Positions 43,032-50,953 of a stretch of DNA of 54,259 nt are shown in pieces. The stretch spans positions 1-54,259 of the forward strand of contig CAMDQH010000014.1 of the NCBI GenBank assembly GCA_945905815.1. Reading direction: 5' to 3'. The position numbers and the translations under genes are program-made. Within the stretch, counting starts at the first letter, position 1, and each line of letters starts with the position of its first letter. The notes below the pieces were generated by a model that did not search any database, was not told the origin of the DNA, and saw nothing but the letters and a program-made list of their open reading frames with translations. The DNA is from Bacteriovorax stolpii. Its GTDB lineage: Bacteria; Bdellovibrionota; Bacteriovoracia; Bacteriovoracales; Bacteriovoracaceae.

Positions 43032-43098
43032 ACTCAAAAACCAAGTAAAATTAGCTCACATATTTCAGTCTTAAAAATTGCACAAGCAGGGAGATCCC

Positions 43099-44217
43099 AT
43101 GAAGATTGCTGTTCCAAAAGAAATTAAAAATAATGAAAACCGCGTTGGCCTAGTGCCAAGTGGAGCTCGTCAACTTGTGCAAGATGGTCACGAAGTTTTC
43201 GTGCAACATAATGCTGGTATGGGAATTGGTATTACTGATGAAGAGTATATCAAGGCCGGTGCAAAGATCGTTGCAACACTTGAGGATGCATTTGCAATTG
43301 GTGAGATGATTATCAAAGTAAAAGAGCCTCAACAAAATGAGATCGCTTTACTTAAGCCGCATCACATCCTTTATACCTATTTGCATCTTGCTGCTGATAA
43401 ACCCCAGACTGAAGGTTTGATGAAGTCAGGCTCAACTTGTATTGCTTATGAAACAATTCAAATGGAAGATAACTCTCTTCCTCTTTTGGTTCCGATGTCA
43501 GAAGTTGCAGGCCGTATGTCAGTTCAAGTTGGTGCAACTTATCTCCAGCTGGACAAGGGTGGAAAGGGTATTCTTCTTGGAGGAGTCCCAGGTGTTCGTC
43601 GTGCAAAAGTAACAATTATTGGATGTGGTATCGCTGGTACTAACGCTGCAAAGATGGCAATTGGTATGGGTGCAGATGTTACCTTGATTGATCTCTCTAC
43701 AAAACGTCTTGCCGAGCTTGATGATCTTTTTGAAAACAAAGTGAACACTGTTTTCTCCAACTCACAAAATATTGAAGATGCTGTTCTTCAATCTGACCTT
43801 GTGATTGGTGCTGTGTTGGTTCCTGGTGCTAAGGCTCCAAAGCTAGTCACTCGTGAAATGATTTCTAGAATGCAAAAAGGTTCAGTCGTTGTTGATATCG
43901 CCGTTGACCAAGGCGGTTGTATTGAAACATGTAAAGCAACTACTCATGAAAACCCAACTTTCGTCATCGACGGTGTTGTTCATTATTGTGTGGCCAATAT
44001 GCCAGGTGCAGTTGCCCGTACTTCAACCTTCGCTCTTACTAACGTAACACTTAAGTATGCCCGTATGATTGCCCGTGATGGTGTTGACAGGGCCATCATG
44101 AAAGATAAACCACTTCGTTTAGGAGTGAACATTTACAAAGGTAAGCTGGTTTACGAGCAAGTGGCGAAGGATCTTGATCTTCCATTTACTCCCCTTCAAT
44201 TAGACAAATATCTCTAA
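43099..44217 (+). CDS. ald: Alanine dehydrogenase
   Basis: 372 residues from ATG 43099, chosen for GGGAG 6 bp upstream and the family start MKIAVPKE; a TTG at 43078 would add seven atypical residues. Catalytic Lys75 (IKVKEP) and His96 (YTYLHLA) are in place. The NAD-binding IGCGIAGTNAAKMA lies near 176. It reversibly deaminates alanine to pyruvate and ammonia in the cytosol, useful for living on amino acids. Monocistronic by context, with a hairpin downstream. Confidence 0.97.
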   Translation: MKIAVPKEIKNNENRVGLVPSGARQLVQDGHEVFVQHNAGMGIGITDEEYIKAGAKIVATLEDAFAIGEMIIKVKEPQQNEIALLKPHHILYTYLHLAADKPQTEGLMKSGSTCIAYETIQMEDNSLPLLVPMSEVAGRMSVQVGATYLQLDKGGKGILLGGVPGVRRAKVTIIGCGIAGTNAAKMAIGMGADVTLIDLSTKRLAELDDLFENKVNTVFSNSQNIEDAVLQSDLVIGAVLVPGAKAPKLVTREMISRMQKGSVVVDIAVDQGGCIETCKATTHENPTFVIDGVVHYCVANMPGAVARTSTFALTNVTLKYARMIARDGVDRAIMKDKPLRLGVNIYKGKLVYEQVAKDLDLPFTPLQLDKYL

Positions 44218-44225
44218 GCCTTAGA

Positions 44226-44246
44226 ATGGGGGCCTTCGGGCCCCAT
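44226..44246 (+). terminator. GC-rich hairpin after ald
   Basis: ATGGGG and CCCCAT pair around an inner CC-TTC-GG tip. Only a short T-rich stretch follows (TTTCATT), so termination may be partial. Confidence 0.55.
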
Positions 44247-44293
44247 TTCATTCCACTGATTGCGTTATTCCAGCTCCATGCTATGATTAGTTC

Positions 44294-44755
44294 ATGGGTA
44301 AAGTTCAAAAGATTCTCATAATTCTTAATTTAGTCGTTGTCTTGGCCGGTGCCGGTCTTGTTTATTATGCCCACAATATCATTAAACCTGAGCCAACAAA
44401 TCAAGCTGCCGAAGCTGAAAGCCTCAAAACAAATGCAGCTGAACAGGCACAAGTTCAGGCACTACCGATGAAAAAATTTGTGGTTAACCTTCACTCACGT
44501 GAATCTCGTCTTCGCTACCTTGATGTTGAAATGAATATCCTGCCGTTTCACAATGATCAAAAAGAACTGATCAAGGCGAACGAATACATACTTAAAGATA
44601 TACTCATTGAAACCGCTTCTCATCTTGCGCCGGAAGATCTTGATACTTTGTCTGGAAAGATTTTATTGGAAAATAAACTAAAGAAACAGATCAACGCCAA
44701 ACTGGGTCAACCTGTTGTAAAGCAAATATATTTTTCTGGATTTATAGTTCAGTAA
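44294..44755 (+). CDS. fliL: FliL-type flagellar basal-body protein
   Basis: 153 residues. Single N-terminal span (about 6-26), Ala/Glu/Gln-rich linker, then the FliL domain (about 60-153: MKKFVVNLHSRESRLRYLDVEMNIL and a helix with DILIETASHLAPEDLDTLSGK). FliL encircles stators and supports torque and motor function in the inner membrane. The gene is isolated here; no other flagellar gene is in the window, so it may be a paralogue outside the main cluster. Its stop is 2 bp from the convergent small gene. Confidence 0.88.
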   Translation: MGKVQKILIILNLVVVLAGAGLVYYAHNIIKPEPTNQAAEAESLKTNAAEQAQVQALPMKKFVVNLHSRESRLRYLDVEMNILPFHNDQKELIKANEYILKDILIETASHLAPEDLDTLSGKILLENKLKKQINAKLGQPVVKQIYFSGFIVQ

Positions 44756-44757
44756 GA

Positions 44758-44931
44758 CTATTGAAGGTTTTTAACTTCTTCTTGGTCTAGAGGTACTGAA
44801 TTTTTAGTTTCATCAGGCAGAGAATCAAGATATTTTTTTACTTGTTCCTTAGTGATTTTACCTTCAGAGAGAAGACGGTCACGAACTCGAGCATCCATAA
44901 GTTTTTCTTCAAGAGCTAATCTTAATTTCAT
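44758..44931 (-). CDS. 57-residue small protein, unknown
   Basis: A short open frame (below usual length cut-offs) encoding 57 residues, starting MKLRLALEEKLMDARVRDRL and continuing LLSEGKITKEQVKKYLDSLP. It has a purine-rich GGGGA 4 bp before its ATG and a believable composition: Lys/Glu/Leu-rich amphipathic helices and a polar C-terminus. It is convergent with fliL (stops 2 bp apart) and downstream of the rhomboid-like gene. No family recognised. It could be a small regulatory or adaptor protein. Confidence 0.6.
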   Translation of the reverse strand: MKLRLALEEKLMDARVRDRLLSEGKITKEQVKKYLDSLPDETKNSVPLDQEEVKNLQ

Positions 44932-45014
44932 AAGTCCCCACTTTTAAACGAAACTTTTTGTACCACTGCACACAGACTTAGGCAAGAACTCCCCAGAATT
45001 CCTTACTTTGATGC

Positions 45015-45731
45015 TTATTGCCAAAACTTAGGCGGCTTCTGATCCTCATCTTTAACCACATACAGGTGACTTTTGCTCCGCTTCTTCGTCTCAAATGATG
45101 CGTTCAGGGCCATTCGCACCAAAGGCTTGGTTTGGAATCGGATGATGAGATAGCTGATTACCATGGCCAATAAATGCGCCCAAGCAGAGGCCAAATTGGA
45201 AAAGAGCGCCATGTAGGCCTCTATACCCGCTAAAATCCAGCAAAAAGTTCGTGCACGCATAGGAAAAATCATCATGAGTGACATCTGTCGATCAGGATAT
45301 AAAAGAGCGTAAGCAATTAGCATAGCGAAGTTTATTCCAGTTAAGCCATGAAGAGGAATGGCACCCGTATTAGTGCCAAAGAAAAGTACATTAACTAAGG
45401 AGTATATTATTCCAACTCCTATAATATTGATGAGAAGAAATCTCACATAGATTTTACTTCCCCACTGTTTTTCCAGCTCTGATCCAATAAACCAAATAAC
45501 AAGTGAATTAAAAATAAATCCCATAAGATTTACTTCAATTAAGGGATAGGTAATTAGCTGAAAAATAAATCCATTCGCAAGGCCTGTCGCTGAAAGTCCT
45601 AGAAGACCAACAAGATTGTAAGCTCCAACCGCTTTTAAAATTGAAAAAAGTAAAAAACAAGTTCCAGCGGCTATGAGAATAATTTTATTAATTTTAGTTA
45701 AGGGAGGAGCACTAAATTGATGCTGATTCAT
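45015..45731 (-). CDS. Rhomboid-like membrane protein with Thr for catalytic Ser
   Basis: 238 residues with six or more spans. Rhomboid features: FIFNSLVIWFIGSELEKQWGS (about 72-92, the TM2/L3 'N-x-x-x-x-x-x-G-x-x-[LV]E-x-x-x-G' motif), HGLTGINFAML (128-138) at the place of GxSG, and the TM6 His in AWAHLLAM (His186). The nucleophile position holds Thr131, not Ser. It is therefore a probable pseudoprotease or, less likely, a Thr enzyme. It overlaps the VOC gene by 4 bp (ATGA). Confidence 0.85.
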   Translation of the reverse strand: MNQHQFSAPPLTKINKIILIAAGTCFLLFSILKAVGAYNLVGLLGLSATGLANGFIFQLITYPLIEVNLMGFIFNSLVIWFIGSELEKQWGSKIYVRFLLINIIGVGIIYSLVNVLFFGTNTGAIPLHGLTGINFAMLIAYALLYPDRQMSLMMIFPMRARTFCWILAGIEAYMALFSNLASAWAHLLAMVISYLIIRFQTKPLVRMALNASFETKKRSKSHLYVVKDEDQKPPKFWQ

Positions 45732-46156
45732 ATTTGAGGCCTCTGAGATATTTCAATTAAAACTCCGCCGGTAGACTTAGGATGAATGAAATTGACCAAA
45801 CACCCTCCAGCACCGATTCTTGGCTCAGGATAAATAAATTTATAGCCTTTCTGACTCAATTCAAGAGTTTTATTTTTAACGTTTAAAACTTTAAAACAAA
45901 GATGATGAATACCTTCACCTTTAGACTCTATAAATTTATGGATAGCGGATTCATTAGAAGTAGGTTCAAGTAATTCAATATGCGCGTTCACATCAATTTG
46001 CGCAAAAGTAGTCAGCACTTTTTGATCTACAACCTCTTCAATAATTCCTGAAAAAGTCATTCCCAAATCCTCATAGATTTTTTGAGAAGCGGAGATACTT
46101 TTGACCGCTATAGCAATGTGGTCAAGAATACAGTCTTGTGATGTTGGCAATGACAT
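45728..46156 (-). CDS. VOC-fold protein, probable methylmalonyl-CoA epimerase
   Basis: 142 residues from ATG 46156, which has AGGAGAG at the right distance; an ATG at 46180 is possible but unsupported. LDHIAIAVKSISASQKIYEDLG (about 12-33), VELLEPT-type strand (IELLEPT), GEGIHHLCFKV (about 81-91) and a late Glu strand (VLIEIS) give the metal ligands and layout of methylmalonyl-CoA epimerase (His, Gln/His, Glu). The mutase and carboxylase are not in the window, so another VOC substrate remains possible. Overlaps the rhomboid-like gene. Confidence 0.8.
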   Translation of the reverse strand: MSLPTSQDCILDHIAIAVKSISASQKIYEDLGMTFSGIIEEVVDQKVLTTFAQIDVNAHIELLEPTSNESAIHKFIESKGEGIHHLCFKVLNVKNKTLELSQKGYKFIYPEPRIGAGGCLVNFIHPKSTGGVLIEISQRPQI

Positions 46157-46211
46157 AAAAGTCTCTCCTAGAACTTCCATTATGCACTAGCTTTATAGCG
46201 GGTATCAATGA

Positions 46212-48290
46212 TTAAAAACTGGGTGGTGGAACGGCAGCATCACATGCGCCTTGAGCGTTAGGATCAAAGACCGGAATAACGTCCTGGAATGGCGCTATAC
46301 AAACACCGGCTTTACACTCGCCAAACTCACTTGTGGTGTAGCACTGCTGACGACAAGTTGTTTCGCCTAGGGCATTGGTTCCAGTTCTGACTATTAAACA
46401 ACTTACCACTGGAGTTTTTTGGCACCATTCTTTAGCGATGCAAAAATCCCCTATTGGTTTACTACACATAACTGCCGGACTTAAAATCGTGTTATGGGGA
46501 GCGCATAGGCCTGAACTATTGTTACAACATAAACTTGTACATTCCAGATCATTTAAACAAGTTTCACCAATCTGATGATTGCCCAGAGTGTTTGACGAAT
46601 CATAGCACTGGGAAACTAAAGTCTCATCCCAGCAACGATTATTGAAACAACATTCACTTCCCCCGCAAGAAGCATTGGAAGCACAAGTTTTAAAATTCGA
46701 GTAGAGAACGTCATTACCACTATCTGTATAATGCTGAATCGGACGGACTAATTGGAGCTTAACTTCATCTGTTAAGGCGATGACATATTCATTATTATTA
46801 TCATCTTTAGCAATGATTTCAATAGTAGCAGAAACGTTACAAGATCCTATGTGCTCAAGATCCGCATTTTTGCTTTGAGCACGAGCATTAGATCCATCCA
46901 TCCACAAAGTCTTATCTGGAATAACAAGTGTTGTTTCCGTTCTTGGTTCATTCCACAAAGCTGAACTTAGGTGTGGTACGTTTGCTGCAAGACTCATTTG
47001 AGTTGCTAATGGAAACATATACGAGCCGTAATAAACGCTTGCTTGAGCACACTTATTTGTACTTGGATTGCAGTAACGAGTAATACATTGAGCATCAGTT
47101 GAACAACTTGCACCAGTTGCAACCGTTCCAGCAGTGACATACGATCCTTCGTAACCAGGAACAGCAACATCGGGACCAGTGTAGGGCCGACTGTTTTTAA
47201 ATAAACGATTTGGGCCGACAGGATCAGCAAACTTAAAGTGCCATCCAGACTTATTTACCTGCCTGTACGGACCACGATAGTGATATGTTGAAAGATTTAT
47301 GACTTTAGCGGCCCAGTCAACCAGGTTAGAAGGCGTCAGCCAAAAATTTAAATTAATAGCATCTGTTGAATTCAATGGAACAGCTGCTTGACTAAATTGA
47401 AAAGAGCCAACAGCGTTGGCAGATAGAGAATCAAAAGTATTATCAGCAAGTGTTTTTTTCAAATTCTGCGCCATTGAATCCTGATAGTAAGCATTACCAG
47501 TGACACTTTTGACCTGTGGCAGAGTTGGAACAGAAGGAACTAAAGTTGTGGAAGACCCACTAACAACTTCTTTAACTAAACCTTGATCCATTACCTTCGC
47601 ATATGAATAAAGACATTCTTCGTCAGGTTGAAGGCCATCACACTGGCCAACTCCTAAGAAACTTGGATCATCTTCAACTCTAAGACCACGACAATAAAGC
47701 CCAGAATCGCGGTTATCCTGAACTGGTGTTTGAGTAGCTGAGTATTCGTTATAGTCAAATAGGTCATAAGTAAGACGTATATTACGGAAAGGTTCTGAAC
47801 GCATATCCATCACAAGAACACTAATATTAGTCTGTGGTGTAATTCCCGGGGCGGCTGAAACCACTCCTGGAATAGTAATCGCATCGCGACCCACACCAAA
47901 TTTGAATCTCACTTTGACGTGTCGATTTGCAAGAGTTCCAATATTGATCCCTGCAAGATACATGCGGCCCTGAAAGTTTTTTGGAAGAGTCATTTTTCTT
48001 ACGTAACTACCGCCACCACCATAGCCTGTTCCTGAGGTATAGGTAATATCCGTCGAAAGATTTGGTTCAATTAAATGTCTGATTTCAACTTTTGGTGGAA
48101 TAGAGGTAGACCCACTACCTGATCCAGTTGTCGTCGCCCCTTCTCCGGCACCAGTAGTACTTTCGCCAGCAGCAGTCGAATTAAAACCTTGTTGAGCTTT
48201 AGGAATATCTGAAGACAAGCAACCAGAGACAGCAAACGCCATCGCTAATATACTGCTCATCGATTTCTTCCCTAAACTCGTATAGACCAT
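46212..48290 (-). CDS. Large Cys-rich lipoprotein, unknown
   Basis: 692 residues from the ATG at 48290, chosen for AGAGGA upstream and a normal signal peptide. Lipobox VSGC puts lipidated Cys at 24. A Gly/Ser/Thr linker follows (about 35-65), then a large beta-rich region. In the C-terminal ~300 residues there are several Cys blocks of the form C-x5-C-x4-C(C)-x5-6-C (CSTDAQCITRYC, CGGSECCFNNRCW, CTSLCCNNSSGLC). The repeated Cys spacing suggests small disulfide-bonded modules on the cell surface. No catalytic motif seen. A role in adhesion or surface structure is a guess. Confidence 0.78.
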   Translation of the reverse strand: MVYTSLGKKSMSSILAMAFAVSGCLSSDIPKAQQGFNSTAAGESTTGAGEGATTTGSGSGSTSIPPKVEIRHLIEPNLSTDITYTSGTGYGGGGSYVRKMTLPKNFQGRMYLAGINIGTLANRHVKVRFKFGVGRDAITIPGVVSAAPGITPQTNISVLVMDMRSEPFRNIRLTYDLFDYNEYSATQTPVQDNRDSGLYCRGLRVEDDPSFLGVGQCDGLQPDEECLYSYAKVMDQGLVKEVVSGSSTTLVPSVPTLPQVKSVTGNAYYQDSMAQNLKKTLADNTFDSLSANAVGSFQFSQAAVPLNSTDAINLNFWLTPSNLVDWAAKVINLSTYHYRGPYRQVNKSGWHFKFADPVGPNRLFKNSRPYTGPDVAVPGYEGSYVTAGTVATGASCSTDAQCITRYCNPSTNKCAQASVYYGSYMFPLATQMSLAANVPHLSSALWNEPRTETTLVIPDKTLWMDGSNARAQSKNADLEHIGSCNVSATIEIIAKDDNNNEYVIALTDEVKLQLVRPIQHYTDSGNDVLYSNFKTCASNASCGGSECCFNNRCWDETLVSQCYDSSNTLGNHQIGETCLNDLECTSLCCNNSSGLCAPHNTILSPAVMCSKPIGDFCIAKEWCQKTPVVSCLIVRTGTNALGETTCRQQCYTTSEFGECKAGVCIAPFQDVIPVFDPNAQGACDAAVPPPSF

Positions 48291-48484
48291 AATCCTTGAT
48301 CCTCTAAGGGTTATATCGGACATTTTCTTTAAAATTCTTAGGCTATTATCGCTCACAAATGCCGATATTAAGTAGTTATATCAGATAGTAGGTGTCTTTT
48401 CTGAGTGTTAGAAAAACCGACAATTTTACTTTGCTGGGTAAAACTGGCCCGAATTTGAGGCTAATCGCCCAATTATTGGAAACA

Positions 48485-48500
48485 ATTTGTGATCACAAAT
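48485..48500. promoter_or_regulatory. Perfect 16-bp palindrome, likely operator
   Basis: ATTTGTGATCACAAAT lies between the divergent 46212 and 48565 genes. Its centre is about 44 bp upstream of the start expected from the TATAAA at 48525-48530, a typical place for an activator. It contains TGTGA/TCACA half-sites like those of the CRP/FNR family, but with no spacer, so the binding protein is not identified. Confidence 0.55.
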
Positions 48501-48564
48501 GGCCCAAAGCGTGTGATTATTTTTTATAAATAACTGCAGGCCATTAGATTCGGAATAAATAAAT

Positions 48565-49479
48565 ATGATTAATAAAACTGTCGTCCACGTAACTTCAAAA
48601 TCATTATGTAAGTCAACAGAGCTTATCCATCAACTCACGGCACTAGGTACTACTCCAGTTCTTTGGGACCAACAAGAGCCATTAGAGATATTTTTAAAAG
48701 ATGCAAAATGGTTAATCGTCGGCACTGAAAAATTTGACCAACACCTCTTGAAAAAGCTCCCAAATCTAAAAGGAATTTCAAAGTATGGCGTTGGCACCGA
48801 TAATCTTGATTTAGAATATTTAGAAGGAAGTACTATTCAATTGGCCCTTCACCCAGGAACAAACCGTGTGGCCGTAGCTGAATACGCACTTAGTTTTCTA
48901 CTCACGGGCATGCACCTCATGCACACTACTTCTATGAAGCTTAGACAAAATATTTGGCACAAAGATGGCGGACAAAACCTCTCATTGAAAACTGTAGGAA
49001 TAATTGGCTTTGGGCATGTCGGTCAAGAACTGGCACGTTTACTAAAACCATTTAACTGCCAATTATTGGTAAGTGAAATAGATAAATCAAAACATAAAAG
49101 CTCCACTGACAACGTTAAATTTGTTGATTTCAAGACGTTAATTCAAGAGTCTCATGCCGTCAGTTTGCATATTCCTTTGACGCCGCAGACGAGAAATTTG
49201 ATCAACAAACAATCATTAGAAAAAATGAAAACCAATTCTGTTTTAGTAAATACAAGTCGTGGAGAAATTGTAGATGAGAATGCGATGCTTAAGCATCTTG
49301 AAGCTAATACCTATTTTCAGTATCTGGCCGATACTCATACTCCAGAGCCGTACCAGGGAAAAATGGTTGAGTTTGATAATTTCATGGGAACTCCTCACAG
49401 TGCAGGAAATTCCATCGAAGCTGTTCTAGCAATGGGCTCAGCCGCCATTACGGGAATGAAGAAGTTGCTCGACGAGTGA
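48565..49479 (+). CDS. D-isomer-specific 2-hydroxyacid dehydrogenase
   Basis: 304-residue NAD(P)-dependent dehydrogenase of the SerA/LdhA superfamily. GIIGFGHVGQELARL (about 142-156) is the nucleotide loop. VSLHIPLTPQTRNLI, NTSRGEIVDE (catalytic Arg in SRG), then DTHTPEP and GTPHSAG (catalytic His in PHSAG) are all present. The substrate is unclear: no ACT domain, so not a typical regulated SerA. The stop lies inside the downstream hairpin. Placed behind a palindrome and a possible TATAAA -10, it may be regulated. Confidence 0.9.
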   Translation: MINKTVVHVTSKSLCKSTELIHQLTALGTTPVLWDQQEPLEIFLKDAKWLIVGTEKFDQHLLKKLPNLKGISKYGVGTDNLDLEYLEGSTIQLALHPGTNRVAVAEYALSFLLTGMHLMHTTSMKLRQNIWHKDGGQNLSLKTVGIIGFGHVGQELARLLKPFNCQLLVSEIDKSKHKSSTDNVKFVDFKTLIQESHAVSLHIPLTPQTRNLINKQSLEKMKTNSVLVNTSRGEIVDENAMLKHLEANTYFQYLADTHTPEPYQGKMVEFDNFMGTPHSAGNSIEAVLAMGSAAITGMKKLLDE

Positions 49480-49488
49480 GCAACTTTT
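49462..49488 (+). terminator. Terminator overlapping the dehydrogenase stop codon
   Basis: AAGTTGCTC (49462-49470) pairs with GAGCAACTT (49478-49486), followed by T residues. The TGA stop (49477-49479) lies at the loop/stem edge, so the last codons double as terminator. Confidence 0.7.
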
Positions 49489-49493
49489 AAAGA

Positions 49494-50330
49494 TTATTTT
49501 AGATTTTCATTTAAAAGCATAGCAAGTCGAACGCCGGCCTCATAAAGTCTTTTCTCAATTATTGGATAAAACTTGTAGGCATACTCATACGATAACTTCG
49601 GCATTTCTTCTGGAAGCACTTCTTTTTTGCAATAACTACGACCGACGGCCGGTTCAGTTGAAGGAATGACTTCAGCAGGATAAAGAATTGCCGCAATATT
49701 TTTTGATTCAAGCGCCCAGTCTAAAACGGAACTGTTTCGTGCTGCCTTGACGTCTTCGCTGGTTTTTCCTTCAGAAATAAATTTCGCCATTTCTGTAAAA
49801 CTAAGATTTGTGAAATCAATCATCGCTTCATCCCAGAGTACATGAAGGTTATAAGGTTTTCCCATATAAGTAACCTTACACAAGTTACCACCCTGATCCG
49901 TACCATCGCTAACGTGAAGAGGCATGTGTACATCACCAACCAAGTGAACAACGAATTTTAAGGCAAAAGCTTTTTGATCATCTGAAGCGATAGGATCACG
50001 GAGGACGGCCAGTTGATCACTGATTGATTTTAAAAGTAAACCAGTCGTTGCGGTTTCAGTGCTCTCATTGTGATCATGATCATTAGTCTGCCATGTCGTG
50101 TAGTGCCAGTTGTACGTATACTGATAAGTTGTTGGTTCTGATTTAATTTCATCCGGCCAAGTTGCAACATGAGACAGGCTTTGACCTTTTAAAAGTTTAT
50201 GTGCCTTCACTAAAATACCAATATCAAGAAATCTCGCAGCAACGTCCCCTACCACCCTGTGTCCGGTATTGCCCCAAGCAAATACAGCGCTAGAAGATAT
50301 AAGCATTAGAGCTGCAATAAAAGTTTTCAT
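49494..50330 (-). CDS. S1/P1-family nuclease, secreted
   Basis: 278 residues. The signal peptide ends before AWGNTGHRV, so mature Trp19 and His24 are the family's trinuclear zinc N-terminal ligands. HVATWPDEIK (about 54-63), NWHYTTW, FVVHLVGDVHMPLHVS and NLHVLWDEAMID supply the remaining His/Asp ligands. These enzymes cut single-stranded nucleic acids and act as 3'-nucleotidases in the periplasm or outside. This suits salvage from prey or environment and links to hpt, upp and tdk. Overlaps the asparaginase-domain gene by 4 bp. Confidence 0.93.
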   Translation of the reverse strand: MKTFIAALMLISSSAVFAWGNTGHRVVGDVAARFLDIGILVKAHKLLKGQSLSHVATWPDEIKSEPTTYQYTYNWHYTTWQTNDHDHNESTETATTGLLLKSISDQLAVLRDPIASDDQKAFALKFVVHLVGDVHMPLHVSDGTDQGGNLCKVTYMGKPYNLHVLWDEAMIDFTNLSFTEMAKFISEGKTSEDVKAARNSSVLDWALESKNIAAILYPAEVIPSTEPAVGRSYCKKEVLPEEMPKLSYEYAYKFYPIIEKRLYEAGVRLAMLLNENLK

Positions 50331-50851
50331 GATTCGATCTCCTCAAAAGTGCCACGTATTTTATTTTTTTTAACATTTGGAACGGTAAAAAGTTTTCCGT
50401 GAAAAGTAACATAAAACCCAGGCTTCAAAATGCGAGCAGCAAAGATTGCTTCAATCACATTTTGAGCGGCATCAGAATCATCAAATCCAAGTGGTTTCAT
50501 CGCACCTGTAAAAACCACGGGGACTGAAATATCTTTAAAGTTTTCGAAGCAATGTTTTGCAGTCAAATCCATCGTATCTGTTCCATGCAGAACCACTATC
50601 GGATTACCATGAAGTGAATAAGTTCTAATGGATTGAAGAATCGAAGCACGATCCTTGTCATCCATAACTAAAGAATCCTTGGCCATAATTGGCTCAAGAT
50701 GTATTTCAGTATAAGGAAGTCTTAGCTTCTGAAGGATCTTATTCTTGACGATAGTATCTTTGTTTTGAAGAGACCCTTCAAATTCGTCATATATTTTTTC
50801 AATCGTCCCACCAGTCGTTAGAATGAAGAGAGGAAGTATTTCATTAGACAT
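50327..50851 (-). CDS. Single-domain asparaginase-like protein
   Basis: 174 residues, about half a normal type I/II asparaginase. The N-terminal catalytic domain is complete: TTGGTIEKIYDE (Thr13, Thr16), HGTDTMDLT (Thr91, Asp92) and FTGAMKP (Lys119), i.e. the two threonines, Asp and Lys needed for the reaction. The ~150-residue C-terminal domain is absent. The next gene overlaps by ATGA and is a different protein, so this is not a frameshift. Short asparaginase-domain proteins of this size are known. No signal peptide. Confidence 0.88.
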   Translation of the reverse strand: MSNEILPLFILTTGGTIEKIYDEFEGSLQNKDTIVKNKILQKLRLPYTEIHLEPIMAKDSLVMDDKDRASILQSIRTYSLHGNPIVVLHGTDTMDLTAKHCFENFKDISVPVVFTGAMKPLGFDDSDAAQNVIEAIFAARILKPGFYVTFHGKLFTVPNVKKNKIRGTFEEIES

Positions 50852-50863
50852 TATCCAAGTACC

Positions 50864-50891
50864 CTTGACGATTATGTTTTCAATACCATCT
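50864..50891 (+). promoter_or_regulatory. sigma32-like heat-shock promoter of htpG
   Basis: CTTGACG (50864-50870) and ACCATCT (50885-50891) are 14 bp apart, compared with the sigma32 consensus CTTGAAA-(13-15)-CCCATNT (five of seven and six of seven matches). It lies about 60 bp before the htpG start. Inferred by consensus only. Confidence 0.5.
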
Positions 50892-50953
50892 TTCTAATGG
50901 ATTATTACGCTAAATGACAAGACGACAAAATGACACTAGGGAGAAGGAACACT

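Noticed and set aside
48485-48500. Palindrome as a classic CRP or FNR site
   Set aside because: The TGTGA/TCACA halves abut with no 6-bp spacer, and FNR half-sites (TTGAT-N4-ATCAA) are absent.
50327-50851. Short asparaginase as a frameshifted full-length gene
   Set aside because: The stop overlaps the ATG of the S1/P1 nuclease gene and no asparaginase C-terminal domain follows in any frame.
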